A stretch of DNA of 64,000 nt from assembly GCA_022829145.1 (NCBI GenBank), contig CM040763.1, forward strand, positions 4,828,141 to 4,892,140, in the 5' to 3' direction. Below the pieces are notes generated by a model. It saw only the letters and a program-made list of their open reading frames with translations. It was not told the origin of the DNA and did not search any database. Origin of the DNA: Albula goreensis (lineage: Eukaryota > Chordata > Actinopteri > Albuliformes > Albulidae). Each line of letters opens with the position of its first letter. Position 1 is the stretch's first letter. The position numbers were made by a program, and so were the translations under genes. Shown here in pieces: positions 26,110-39,987 of the stretch.

Positions 26110-26540
26110 TTAGGAGAGGTGCACAGAGATAAGGGGGAGGGTTCGAGAATAAGCGGCCAGGGTTAGAGAGAAGGGGGCGGGGCTATAGAGAACTGGGGGA
26201 AGCAGGAAGATACAGGCTGTGTAGCAGATAGAAGGGGGCAGAGGAGGGACATAAAAAAAAACAAAGTATTGGTTACAAAAATCGCTTGCTCTGCAGAGTA
26301 AAATGTCTAATGTTCTACCGACAAGGCCATATGACCAATATTCTACATCAGCAACATGGCCATATTGCCAATATTCTTTATTACCAACATGACTTAATAG
26401 AAAGGGGTGGGGCAGGGAAATAAGGGGAGTGTCCCATTTAGAAAGGGGTGGGGCATGGTATAAGGGGGGCCTTTTAGAAAGGGGTTGGGCATGTGTATAA
26501 GGGGAGGGGCCTTTTAGAAAGGGGTGGGGCATGGGGCCAT
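26110..26540. repeat. G-rich minisatellite cluster, unit about 38-43 bp
   Basis: Between 26392 and 26540 four units share TTAGAAAGGGGTGGGGCATG followed by TATAAGGGG. Upstream (26315-26395) a second repeat pair shares GGCCATAT-GCCAATATTCT. Farther upstream (26110-26215) runs of GGGGCGGGGC/GAGAGAAGGGGG recur more loosely. The longest open frame in the window (minus strand, 26871-26110, 253 codons) runs straight through these repeats and reads as Pro/Leu-rich repeats; I regard it as non-coding. Confidence 0.8.
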
Positions 26541-27489
26541 GCCTTTGGGCTTGTTTCTCTTGCTCAGGTGTATCTGCAGGTGGGCTGGCACAACACACAA
26601 AAAGGCTGATTCGCAATGCACCAAATTTACCGACCTCAACTCCCGTATCGCCCCCGGCACCCGGGGTGATTGATAGGAAATGATCTGCTATTGGTAAACA
26701 CTCGCCTCCTTGCAGGGGGACCACTGACCTTACAACGCGCGCCAAGAGAATCAACATGCCCCTCTTTATCTCCACACGTCCTTCAGACTGACAGAGAGGG
26801 CAAACGCTTGAACTCAGAGCCGCTTGGTGATGAATGGTCAGGCCTGTCGGGTATGCAGCCCCAGTCTCCACTCCACAGATAAATGCACATACTTAAGGGT
26901 TTAAACAATCCTATTCTCCTAATAAAGATGTCTATCACCAATGAATAAATAACCCCCCTCCCACCCATTACTCCGGTCTAACGCGCTACAAATCAATCAT
27001 ACCTAAACCACAGCAGGAGATGAAGCCTGCCATGATAGCAGTTCAAAGAGAATATTAAAGTAGAAAATTGTCTAATGAAATCTTCAAAAAAAAAAAAAAT
27101 CTGAAAAGGTAACAATAATGTGGGAATAATAATACAAACAGCATAAAAGATAAGCGATGGGAAGAAACGCAGAGTGGAAAGACGCGTTGATTCCCATCTT
27201 TTAACATCTGAATCGGGCCCTTTCAGGGCTCATTTGACTGTTTATGATTCATGTAGATACATTTCCTCTGAGCACAAACTAAAACTCTGGTTTATTAAAA
27301 ACGTTTAACCGTCTAACCCCTATAAATATCAAACAGAATGAAGCGGTGGTGGGATACATGGTATAACAATTCATGTTGAAAAGACATTTGGTTGCACTAA
27401 TACACACATATGTTCATAGAACCATAGAACCACAGAGACAAAAGCAAAGACTCCAAACTGAAAATGAATAAGAAGAATATAATACAATA

Positions 27490-27690
27490 ATATTTAGATG
27501 TTTTACAGATACTCTCATCCAGATCAACCTAAACCCAGCCTAGATTCTTTAAATAATAATCAATTTATATTGCTGGATTTTATTGAAGCAATTAAGGGTT
27601 AAGTACCTGACTAAGGAGTGTAACTGCAGAGCTCCATCTGGAAATTAAACCTGTAACCTCCCGCCTTTGCTCTGGACACCATTATGACCA
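27490..27690. repeat. Decayed teleost-type dispersed repeat (SINE/LINE-tail-like)
   Basis: In order: TTTTACAGATACTCTCATCC near 27500, then TTTTATTGAAGCAATTAAGG followed by GTTAAGTACCTGACTAAGGA (27576-27615), then AAATTAAACCTGTAACCTCC near 27642. This is the order of the fish repeat reading CAGACGCTCTTATCC...GAAGCAATTAAGGGTTAAGTGCCTTGCTCAAGGGCA...GGATTCGAACCTGCAACCT. Several indels and substitutions mark it as old. Class assignment is from memory. Confidence 0.7.
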
Positions 27691-28589
27691 GTGGTGGCTA
27701 ACTCTGCTCCTTAGAGAACTACAGGTTATGTGGGCCTTTGCAGTTACACAGGAAACTCATCTCACCATGGTTCCTGGCTGCTGATTTTAAGATAACACAA
27801 AACACTGCACCCTGTAGTTCTCCAGCTCTGGCCAACTCATAGCAGCCACTGTTCTGCCATAGCTGAGACCGACCCTGGCTTGGCTATGGAGGACCTCGTC
27901 CATGGCTCCTCCTCCAGAACTGCAGCCCCCGCTCTGCACCAGCGTCTGTCAATCACTCCTTGGTGCGTGGATGTGTAATCTGGAGCTTAGTATAATTCAG
28001 CCCACCCACAGAACGGAGGGAGAGCGAGACGGGCTTAGGCAAGCCACTAACAAACACAGCCCCACAACTGCACCAACCCCACCCCCAACGGAGCAGAGGA
28101 CGGGAGCTGTCTGAACTCAAAACCGTTACCTCCTCTGTCAACCCCGATACACCCCGTCACCTTCCCGGGGATAACGTCACCCGCTGCGACATCACAGGCT
28201 CATTATCACGTCTGGAACATTCCAACGCTCTGAAAGATGAGTGGGATCTTCTGAGGCCGGAAGGAATGGTCAGAGCACGAAAGTGCAACACTCACCATGT
28301 CCATAAATGCGTATTTAAAACATAATGACCTTATGTATATGTTTACATCACATCCTAACAACATAACTCCAAGTCAACGCATGTGGTGTTTTGAACAAAC
28401 ATAATGTTACGATACATTTTAAAAAAGCAATCAAAGTCATTTTCTGTGTCAGAGCGAAACTGCAAGGTCAGTGCATAAACTTCACTCTGGTATCTTAAAT
28501 AAGCAACATCTTACTTATACATTTCAATGAACTAATCGAAACTTTCCGTTGCGTAAGAGCATGAAAAATAAATTGGAAGGTGAGCTCAG

Positions 28590-28830
28590 ACCCTCCTACG
28601 AAAAGGTCAGCACGTCCCGTCTTGGAAACGGCATGACGATCTCGAGCAGTTGACGGATTCCAGCAGTCGCTTTAATTGTATTGGCAGGCGCGGAATCGCG
28701 CGAGGTCACCGGGAACAGCGGTGGAGCCAATCGCGGTGAGAAAGTGATGACAAGCAGAAAGCCGCCCTTGGTTGTCGGGGGCGGGACTGGGGAAAGTTTC
28801 TCGGCCTGACTGAAACAGGCGCGTAAGCCC
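28590..28830. other. CpG-rich intronic patch
   Basis: CpG density rises locally (GACGATCTCGAGCAGTTGACG, given as GACGATCTCGAG then CAGTTGACG; GGCGCGGAATCGCGCGAGG; CCAATCGCGG). GGAGCCAATCG is a CCAAT-box-like site. No exon recognised. Confidence 0.35.
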
Positions 28831-31615
28831 AGCAGGAGAGCACAGCCCCCCCTCACCCACCCACTCACCCTCCCACCCACCATCCTGACTCCACCCGCTC
28901 TGCACAGTCAAGTGTGCACGGCACCACCCTGGAGACAGCCTCTACCATTGCCAGACACTATACATCTTCTTAATTTCATCCTGTGATGGGCTTTCCAACT
29001 GATATACATTCCAATCCGGTATTCTTATTTTTGTCCCCCTTTTTTTTTTATTTATATTAACATAATGGTGGAAAAAGCTGGCCATTTTATTCCAAGTACC
29101 TGCTCACTCAGTAAGAGATATGATTTGATTCTGAAAGTGTCATGGAGCCCAGCGGGGGTTAGATTACTTCCATTAAGACAGCAAAGTAAAAAAAAAAAAA
29201 AAGATATCTAACTACAGGCTTGGAGAACATGTACGAAATACCATTTCCTTAACATGGTCTAATAGATTCCGCAAGGGGAAGTGAATTTGAAATGGAAATA
29301 AATTCTTTATCAGCTGTCACAAAATGTGAGCATCATTAAAGCTATAAAACCATAACAAATATACATGAGTAAGTGGGGAAAAATCCTATTTTAAACTTGG
29401 CATGAAATTAGTAATCTTTTCCTTTTCTTTTTTAAATCTACATCTACTCTGGAAACAACCAGGTTTACAAGAGCATAGAAAGAAAAAAAAAAAGCGAACT
29501 AAAATGACAACAAATTACAGACGACTTCAAAATAAATCAACCTGGCTTGTCCGTAAATTGCTTAGAATGCATGAAGCAGACCAAAAAAAAATATATATTT
29601 TTAAGAGTCCACTGTGCTATTAGAGGTTAGTTAAGAGTGAAAATTGACGTCAACAGCCCTGCACCTTACTGTGAAATCTCAATTTCAGAAATGCAGCAGC
29701 ACAGCAGAAAGGGGAAAAAAATGGATTGGAGTTTCCGCCTTCCCAACTAAATTGACAATTTGACCTCTGTACAGAGATGGCACTCATATCTTCATATGCT
29801 TATACATATTTTTGATGGGAGGCCGGACCAACCTTCCCGCCTCTGCAGCTCAGCAACGGACCCATGTGACCACCTATATCATAAGACACATTGTCTAATT
29901 ACATAAACTGTCTGTGTATGAGTATGTTTATGGCTTCATTTGAATTTAATTGTCTGGAAAACGAATATTGTGCAACTCATTTGTTTTCAGTGCAATCGGC
30001 TACATGTATATATGCGAAAATTGAATATGCCTTCAAATATAATTACACGCATTCTCTGAAAGAAATGAGATCCATAATATCTTAAGCAGCTTCATCTGTA
30101 TTTTGCATTAGATCTTCAGGGGTAGATGATAGTCAATGGTTATGAAACCAATACCATCCTATGGAAAACTCCTGGCTAATTCGCATCATACATGAATACT
30201 GGCTTCCCTGATTCGACCTTCTAACTGATCTATAAAATCGAATTTCTCCACAGGCACATTATATGTTGAACTGTAGAGATGGCCACTACGGTGTGAGTAT
30301 TTGAAAAAGGGGATGCACCTTCAACTTGCGAAGCATCACCACCAAACTGGCCCTTAAACTTTTTCTTTTTTAAAATAAATTATAAAACACCATGCTCTGC
30401 ACGTAAAAACAGTTTTTCGTTTGAATTATATATGTTATACGTTTTCTTATATCACAGGTCGGGTATATCACAGTGTATGAGTGGACAGTAAAGGAACCTC
30501 AAATAGGAAATGAGCAAAGATAGCATCATTTATTAAGCTTTCTGCATTTTTTCCTCACTGTTTTGCTGTTCTTTTCCATTAGGGCACAGACACCTGCTCT
30601 GGACTAAAAGCATTCCACTGACTTTCATCTTGCATGAAGTAGGCAAGCTTTCTAATAAGACTGTCTTAAAAATTAATACTGTATTCATTACTGAATAAAA
30701 GGCCCAAATACTGCCAGAAATATCCACTGAGTAACTATATACATATAGCTTTATCTTTGCCTTTTTTCAGAAATGAAATTAATCTAAAACCTAAAACCAC
30801 CAAAATTTTTTTCCAAAAGAAAAAAACTACATATCTTGAGAAAACAATGGTTAAGAAAAAATTACACAGAAAATCAACTGCAGAGTGACTTAGTCAAACG
30901 TCTGCTGTTTCTACAGCTCCCAGAACATTCCAGATTGTTACTTGGAAAAAATAGCACTGGGCTACGGTGAGGGGGAGGGGGTTTTGTCGTGAGTCACTAT
31001 ATTAATAAAAAGTAATACCCACAGGCAATAAAGAGAACACTTTTTAAAACATTTTCTTTCTACTGTCTTGAATACAATACCATCGCAAGGAACAATATTC
31101 ATTATCTTGAAGTTTATTGAGCTTTATTAGGAAAGAGATCATGCATGTTTTTGTTCTCAGAAGAAAGGATGTAAAAATGTGGATGGAAACCAAATACCAA
31201 ATATACAGGATATTAAAAGGCAAAGAAAAGGAGGATTATATTGTCTATATGGTCTGCAAACCTCTAAATGGAAGGCAGAGGAATATTTCATTTTGTGCGG
31301 GGCAAATTTCCGGTATGTGAAAACTAACATTTTACTGCATCACCCATCAAAATTTCATCTCCAGAGATGGCTGTGTGGGCCCCATTAACCACGATAATAC
31401 AATCTGGTCCATCATCATTATTATTGTTATCTCTTTACAGTACTGATTTACTGTTTCTATAATTGTTTTAGCTCATAAGAAACACTAACCGAATTCAGGG
31501 TTAGCTCAGGGTTCACGGACAGTAGTTTTAAAGACAATAGTTTTCATAGCAATTTAGATACATGGCCTGTCAAACCATGAAATCCGAACGGATACCAAAC
31601 CAAGCAGTCTGTGTG

Positions 31616-31640
31616 CGTGTGCGTGTGCGTGTGCGTGAGC
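31616..31640. repeat. (GTGTGC)n short microsatellite
   Basis: Four TGTGCG units in a row. Confidence 0.85.
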
Positions 31641-31805
31641 ATGTGACAGACTTAATAGGGTGTTGGGCCATCAGGTGCCGTCAGTAAATCCTGTATTCAC
31701 CATGGTGAAAAGTCTATCAGTATTCGGAAGTCTGTATGAGGAGTACAACATCACTACATCATGAGAAACTCAATCATCTTGCACTTAATTGATGCAGGAG
31801 GAAAA

Positions 31806-31808
<3 letters not shown>

Positions 31809-31868
<60 letters not shown>
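31809..31868. repeat. (TC)n microsatellite
   Basis: About 60 bp of TC with two single interruptions (GTC near 31838 and TTT near 31848). Confidence 0.95.
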
Positions 31869-31869
<1 letters not shown>

Positions 31870-32363
31870 TTCTGTCTCTGTCACTCAAGCTCCTGCCAAA
31901 CACTCTCCGGCAATCGCCTCTCTTTTAAAAGGCATCGATTATAATGTGCAGTCAATTGATTCTGCTCCTCGCCTGTTTAGCCATGCACCTTGTACTAATC
32001 CACGGCCTCTAAGATCCAGGAGTTTGAGCTTCTGACCCCAGTTGCCCTTGGATGCCCATGAGTTCTGGACCAGCATTACCGTATTCACCCCTGAAGCTCC
32101 CCTCTCTCATAGGGTGTTTTCTGCCTAAAGCTACAGCATTCTAGCCATAATGACGGGCAACTGGGCCCCAGTAGCATTTTTATGAATAACCCAGTGAACG
32201 CGATTTTGGATATTTGCGATTTGAGTCACACCTCTGTGGTAGGCAGTCTCTTCTCCCCATGTACCTGTTGTCTCTCAGTTTCTCATGTACTTCCACTTTA
32301 TTGTGCACTACCTGTATACACACACATCATATGCATAGACATATGCGCACGTACACACTCAAA

Positions 32364-32409
32364 TACACACACACACACAGATTGACTGTTTGTGTGTCTG
32401 TGTGTGTGC
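32364..32409. repeat. (CA)n and (GT)n tracts in inverted arrangement
   Basis: A CA run to 32380 is followed after about 10 bp (ATTGACTGTT) by TGTGTGTCTGTGTGTGTG, so the two tracts can pair as a hairpin. Confidence 0.85.
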
Positions 32410-33708
32410 AGGCTTTTTATAAATGTCAAGTTTGATTTTATTTAAATGAAACCGTTATCAGTTATTAATTCAAGATAAAAAAGCACTCCTTTGAGATTCA
32501 ACTGGAAGGAAAAGAACAAAAAGCTATTTCTGCTCTTAATGGCTTTGCTCCACCATGTTCCCCTGAGAGCTGAAGGTGGGAACACAAAGCAATATCACAG
32601 AAGAAAAAAAAAACAAAACAAATACAGCTATATGAAAGAAAGGCAGAGGGTAGGTTCATTCAGACTTGATGGACAACAGGCTACCTCGACCTGGAGAGAG
32701 TGTTAAACACAAGCTAAGTTTCCAGGGGCCTGGAGAATTTAAGATTCTCTCCTGCCCTTTTCAAGCGTGCACTACAACGTCGTCCATTTATGAAAAACTG
32801 CTGAATGCACAGAAGGCCTTTTGCAGGGCATAACTAAGAATAAACAGAAGATCTGCGGTCCAGAAACTGTGTTAAAATACCAAATTAAATCAATTTACAG
32901 ACTTACAATTTAACTAAATTTAGTGCAGGCATAAGCCCTGATAGAACAAGGAATAAAAAAAAAATGCATATCTTGAACGACTGGGTCATTTCGACAGCAC
33001 AGTAAAAGACCGCACCGCACAACATATGGTCTGTAGGAATTGTGCCAGTGAGAAAGTGCTCAGAGCAGTTCATACTGTCTTCAGACATTCCCTGGGTTTG
33101 TTTGTGGTCATCACAATCATATGTAAAGAAAAGATTCATCTTTGGAAGAATTTAATATATTCAGCATGCATACAAACTGGATTACACTCACAAGCGCACA
33201 CCAAATGTGACAAAAAAAAGTTAACCTTGCGCAAATGCAATAAGCGGTCTGAAAATTATTATTTTTGGAGCAAGGGCTGTAAAAATCCAAGAAGTATTTT
33301 TTTATATAATAATAAAAAAATAATAACACAGAAAGGAACCAGTGTTGCCTCGATTTAGGGTTTTGTAGTCTCTCCTTCAAGTTGTTTCAAGAGAGTCCAC
33401 ATTTCCCATCCACTCTCAGCAAATTCATTTTAATTACGGTTTGTGAACATCAGTGGTAGAAGACATGCATTCTAATTTAATCTAATTACCTCAAAAGGAG
33501 GACTCTATCCATTACTGTCACCGTCTAATCACGGGTCATTTAAGAGAATTGTGAAATTCAGTTAAAGACGAAGGGAAAAAAGCAGTACTCACCAGCCTTT
33601 TCATTTTGTTAAATTAATGTATGCTTGTTTTCAAGAGATAGAAAACATGAATAATAATGAATGACAGCAATCAAAAAAACACACTTTGGGACAAAAAAAT
33701 TAATTCTT

Positions 33709-33832
33709 CAAAATATTATTTTATGAAGTACTTGATTCAAATATTCACTCTATGAGAGAGTGCTTGGGAGAGAAATCGTACTTTAAAATATTTTATTAAA
33801 GCACTTGATTCAACTGCTCACTCTCGTTAGGA
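33709..33832. repeat. Degenerate tandem duplication, ~72-bp spacing
   Basis: AAAATATT-TTTAT-AAG-ACTTGATTCAA followed by -T-CTCACTCT occurs at 33709-33756 and again at about 33784-33830. AT-rich, non-coding. Confidence 0.65.
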
Positions 33833-35070
33833 AGTTTAATTATTGCTTAATGCAGCACTGGGGCTTTTGAGGACATCAACACAAATGTCAGAACCGGAGG
33901 TCAGAATGAGATTGAGATTTGCCAGTGCTTGTAGGAGCTTTTTATGCCACCTACTTCAGACAAATTATGTTAAACTATCGGGGAAAGCAACATAAATGCA
34001 CTGTGAAGTCAAACATTTATATAATTTGGGTCTGAAAAGTTTGGCCCACAGGCAAACACTACCAGTTTCTTCATAGTAAAAACCCTCCATAACAGCAATG
34101 AACATAGGGCCAACGGTTTCAAAACCCCAAGCCCTTTGTCAAAGTTTTTCAATGAGAAACTCTCATCGTCTCATTAAAGTACTCATTAAAATGTGAATGT
34201 GGTTTCTCTGGGGCCAAAGCATTCAGCCTAAAGCCTTTAACTGCTTGGATATCAGGACGACAACACATATCAGAAATGTTATTTGAATTTCCTCATCACT
34301 TGTTTTTTTTTTTTTGCATTTTAATATTAAAGTCAGATTACTTTGCCCACTAAGGCGGACACAATTTGAGTGCAGGAGAAAGATATGCTTTGCATTACGA
34401 AATCACTGCCTGAGCATTCCAGCGACAGATTTTACATTCAGGTGAGGAAAACACTTGTGCAGCATTGGTGCGGGAACACAGAAACAAATACGAACAAGAG
34501 ATAAAGAAAAAGATGACTTGGACTACTGGCTCTGCTTGATAAGATAAACACAGGGCCTGCCGTGTGGGGCTCAGTGCAGAAATGAGGCCCAGGGTCTGGT
34601 GTGGAATGTGGACAGTGCCAGGGCAGGCTGGGGCCAGGAGGCCCACAGGCACACTCACAGAGGCTGGCATAGCACCAGCTCCTGTCCCCATGCTAAAGCA
34701 TTTCTCCCCTGCAGAGAGGGGTGTCTTTCAAGATAACAATGCCCCCTGTCCGCACAGCAAAACGCAGTCGCCCTAAGGTTAGCGGCGCTCGACACCGATG
34801 CTATCCACGTGTCGCGAACCTTCAAGAATCGCCCCAATCCCAACCCAATGGAGCATTCATGAGATATCCTGGATCAAAGCCAGACACAGACTTTTCCACG
34901 TCCGTCAGCTAGGTGTGAGCTGATTGACTTTATCATGGCAGAGGGGCATCTTGTCTCCTCCAGCAGAATTGCAGTTTCTGGGCTACTCTATTCCACACTG
35001 CATATGGGCTTTACTGGCCACATTATGAAGCAATGCACAGTTAAGCATACTTTGTTCACTTAATGTTTAA

Positions 35071-35233
<163 letters not shown>

Positions 35234-35609
35234 TTGATATCATTGAAAATGAATGGACTGACCATCTATAATGCTATGGTGCCTTTTCTACCATATGTTC
35301 TCCCTAAACACACACTATAAATACAGGGTTCATGTATGTATGTATGTATGTATACATGCACATATACTGTATGTTTATCCATCACAATGTGTACATGAAC
35401 ACAGGGCCTGTAAATATTAAATAGTAACATGGGGAAAATACCTTCAGATATGACCCCAAACAGTCAGGCTGAAAATCTAAGGCAAATTTTCATTTTCCGG
35501 GCTGTCGGTTTTCTGATACGGAGCAAATGAATGCAGCGGCAAACAAATCTATCAAATCCCAACATCAAAACAAGCCCACTGCTCTATCCCGGTGACTGGG
35601 GTGCACAGA

Positions 35610-35665
35610 CAGAGCAAGAGGGGAGAGAGGGAGAGAGAGAGGAGAGGGAGGAGGAGGAGAGGGAA
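35610..35665. repeat. GA/GGA-rich purine tract
   Basis: Imperfect GAGAGG and GAGGA units. A similar tract (GGGAGGGAGGGAGAGA type) lies at 36008-36052. Both are strand-asymmetric purine runs on the plus strand, pyrimidine in the kdm4c transcript. Confidence 0.8.
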
Positions 35666-38600
35666 CGGTGAGGGTGGTAATGTACCAGAAACCTCCACCT
35701 TTGATCCACCCTGCTGACTGTGAAAATCTCCTGTAGCGAGAGCACTTTACCAGAGGCCGATGGTAATTGCAGACTTAATTTGACCAGAGGAGGCAAATTA
35801 ATGACAGTGGTTCCCCCTCCCCGTCCCTCTAAGGGTTCACCTCCAGAGAGCGAGCACGCAAAGTTAATTTAAGTATACGGCGAGAGGAGGGCTTTGGAGA
35901 AACCAGGAGAACACAGCGGCGTCGACAGGCACGGTGACTGATGTAGCTGGCACTGGTCCATGTGGGTGCAGGTGAATTTGGGCAATTACAGGCATACGGG
36001 GCACGGATGGGAGGGAGGGAGGGAGAGAGAAGAGAGAGAGGGAGAGAGAGGGTTTGCAGGATGATGCCACAAGACGTTTGAATGATTAAACATGGTATGC
36101 CAGTCTAATGTGCCCTGGAGTGTGTTCTCTTCATTCTAATACAGAACAGCGTATGCTCTTACAGAGACTAAAATCGATTTTGATTGAATTGCGCATGTCA
36201 TTAAAGAGACAAAGAGCCTTTGATTGAATCTAGACATTTCCCAAAAGTGTTTGCAACAGTGCTCCTGCCTGCATTTGATTCACCGGGAAATTACCTACTT
36301 TCTGCCCTATAATGAGTGACAGAGAATGAATATTCTCTTTGATAGTACGTTGATTTACTCCAGTCTAAATATGAGCGGCATGATGGCTGGAGAAATTCAG
36401 GCCTGCAAAACTGCAAAAAAAAGGAGCGTTCGATTATGTTTTTCTCCTTCATGTGGAGTTCCCCTTTAAAATCCCGCCTCCCTTCCGGTTGGTTTGTGAA
36501 CCTTTCTGCAGAGGAAGACAGGAGGCGCAAGGGCCTGAGGGAGGGCCTGGAGAAAGGTCAGGGAGGAACTCAGTGCAGCGTGAATACTTTCAGAGATACC
36601 AGGCTGGAACATCTATACGTGAAGGCACATACATAGCAATTCAGTTCAATGAACCTCTAACAGCAGATACTGGAGAGATGGGGAGAAAATGTCAATTTCA
36701 TGCTACTTAGATTTTGATTAAAGAGCTAATGGATACCTGCCTGTAACATGACAGGTTAATCATCGTCTTTTCAACATTTCTTTGTCCAAACTTGCTGAAG
36801 CCTACATCGGCTGTGCCAGGAGAAGCAATTAAAGAAATATCCAATCGGAGGACAGTAGTGAACGGGTTTTAATTTTAAACTCACCTTGACTGAACTCAGG
36901 AGAACGAGTCATGGCTTTGATAAATATGTTTACAGTATTGTCGACAAAAAGTCCCCAAAAATGTTTGTAGAAGTCACGAGAGCGATCATACACAATATAT
37001 CACAATGATTAAAGACTCATATTTAGCGCAACATGGCTAAGGTTATAGCTCTGCACTGGGATAGGGTCATTGAAACACTGAGGTAGAAGTTGTGGATAGG
37101 CCTCGAGATCTAGTACCAAATCCAGACCATACCAGCGTCAACTACAGCCATCTTCCCTGCCAGACTATGGTCAGTTGGCAACAATGAGATGAAAAGATTT
37201 CTATGGTAGAGATATCTGTGTGTTGGTTCTCACTAGGGACCCCTGCTGGCCAATCAGAGGCCTGCGGTCTGCCTGCATAAGGCTGCCCCTGAAGTGTATT
37301 CCAGAGACTGAGCTCAACATGCGGGCTGAGCAGTGAAAGGAACAGCGGCTGACGTCGTGTTGTCAGAGGAGAGCCCATGCTTGTCTGAACCCACACTGAC
37401 AGTGGTGGCTGCTCTCTTAAATACAGCCGGTGAATACAGCCGGCCTTCTCAAACTGGAAGTAAAAGGAGCGGAGGAGAAGTTAAGGGCATAAAAAAAGAC
37501 GGCCGTTTACACGGCCATCTAAATAGAGAGGCAAACAGTGGAATACAGGGAGAGAGAAGGATTAAACGGAGAGGACGTCTCCTCTGCTGCGGATCATTAG
37601 CGCACATCCTTCAGCTTCGGTTTACTCAAGTGCAGTCAATATTCAGGCTGGATTCGCTGCACCACCTCATTTTTCAGACATATCCAATTTAGCAGAAGAA
37701 TTCCCGCAGTCAGACCGGTTCATTTTATTTGGTTTGTGAGAACCACCTCTGAGACTATTATGTTGTTTTTTTTATTTTATTTTTATTTCTATTTTTTTTT
37801 TTTTTTACAGATGTTGTAAAACTTGAATTTTCAAATTGAACTCCTCGAAATTATAAAGGGGGAAACAGCCAAGTAGAAAAGTCTTTCTCCAGCCACATTT
37901 TCAATTAGCCTGTTAGGTCAAACATGGCAAATGTTTCTTTCCTTATGGGCCAAGGCATCGGAGAGCTGCGGTTTTTCCTGTCCCTGCTCCAAAGGCAGTG
38001 GATATCGCTCAACAGCAAGGCCCCTCAGAAAACAGAGTATGGTGTTTATGTGTTTAAGTATGTCCAATGAGACCATGTTAACTGTGAAGCAAAAAAAACT
38101 ATTGTAAACGAACACAAGAAAAATTCAACAGCATGTGAACCTATTGCATATTATTTACTTGCATATTCTGTGTAACTGCATGATTTGAAGCTTGTCAATT
38201 GTTAATGTTGATGTTGATTTTCCCCCATGCACCGTCTACACAGCTGAGCTCCAGAGCAGCCATGTTGCGGTGCTATTTATCATTACACTGATCCAAATTG
38301 CACCTGCTTTTCCACATATGTTCTTCCTGGCAACCGAACCCGGAGTGTCTCGTGACACCCATTGCTCTCTGAAGCGGAACCGATGATACTGATGACATCA
38401 TCGCAGATTAATCATGGACGCCCGCCGCAGATCGCCGCTGCCATTGGCCCGCTCCAGTGCCAGAGAGAGAGGCCAGGCTATGAGCTTTACAGACCAAGGG
38501 AGCTCTTTCAACACCACAGTATGTGGGAGCAGAGGGGAGGAGCCTCCCACAAGCCATCACTCCACATTTTAGCTCCATGCATGAGCTGAAAGCTTGCTTT

Positions 38601-39107
38601 TTCAGTTGCATACTGTCCATGTTTCACAGCTCCGTTACAAATAAAGTTAATTCAAAACACCATCAGAAAAAAAATACATCTAACAAAATGTCATAATAAA
38701 GCAGCTTTTCTCATTTTCTGAAAACTTCTATTTTTGGCAACACGAGTTTGTTTTTTTTTTTTTCTTTTACAACACTGACTAAATAATGAGATGAAGACAA
38801 ACATTAAATCTTTCAGGAGATGAAGAGCTCTACTTGGGGACTTGAGAGCTGGTGGTGTCGCTGCCGTAACACAGAGAAGGGTATGGTAATTTGTGTGACA
38901 GGAACTGTGCTCGGTGAAATTATCAGTCTCATAAATGCTTATGCAGCACAACACTGTAGCTGTGCAGAGAAGGGACCCTGCAGATTTTAGCTCTGCGTTG
39001 ATCAGTCTGCTCTACCATGCAGGCAGTAAGGATGGGAGATAACAGCTCTCCCTGGGAAAAGACTGTACAAGTCCTGTGTGTGTCCCATGTGTTTGTGGAT
39101 TTGTGTG

Positions 39108-39109
<2 letters not shown>

Positions 39110-39139
<30 letters not shown>

Positions 39140-39175
39140 ATGATTGTAAAAAATAAAAAAAAAAAAAAAAAAAAA
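39110..39175. repeat. (GT)n followed by an A-rich run
   Basis: About 30 bp of GT (39110-39139), then CATGATTGT and a run of about 28 nearly pure A. Simple-sequence origin likely. Confidence 0.92.
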
Positions 39176-39871
39176 CATCAAATCCACGAATAATGATAGC
39201 AGCAATACCATCAAGGGTCGTTATGCAAAGATTCTCAACAAAAGTATGCATCAGTATTAATTATTCATTTCTTTACATTTGCATTATCTTACCCAGAGTT
39301 CCTTTCCGAGCTTGAACTTTACAAATTATCTGATCTTTTCAGCTTTCAAACAGATCAATAATCAGATTCAGAAGCATTCAGAAAAAAAAGAACCTGGATG
39401 TCAAGGTTTTCTGATGCCTGTGCAGACATCTGTGCCTTGGGGACTGACTCTCCTAATCAGGTCCACTGTTCCTCACCTGGCACCTGTTCAAAGCGTCCGT
39501 CTCCAAAGCACCAGTTTTCACATGCTGAATATGGCGTTTTTCCTCAAAGGTGAATGGATGCGAGTGTCAGCGCCAGTGTCTAGAAATTTAACCGTAAGGT
39601 CACCGCTGTCCCTGGAGAACCATTGGTTCTCTACCCTAAAGCAGCGCCCAGCTGCACACATGGATAACATGTAAACTTCAAGCGCTGAAAGAAGAAAGGT
39701 ACCCTGGGTAAGGCAATGCAAATGTAATGTTTTGAACAAATTCTGTGCTTGGTATTGATCCATTTGCTAACTAACTCTGATGCTCACTTTTACTGAGAAT
39801 CTTTGACAACACATGAGATGGTATGTTATTGTTTGTATATTTTCCTTTTTTCCTGTTTTTTTTTTTTTTTT

Positions 39872-39987
39872 ACACACAATCACACACACACAGACACACA
39901 CACACACTCATGCACATATGTACAGACACAAGCACACAAGCACGCAAACGTGAGTGTGCACATGCGCGCGCACACACATGCACACAG
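39872..39987. repeat. T-run plus imperfect (CA)n
   Basis: A T run ends at 39871 and is followed by interrupted CACA, CAAGCA and GCGCGCA units to about 39987. Confidence 0.88.
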
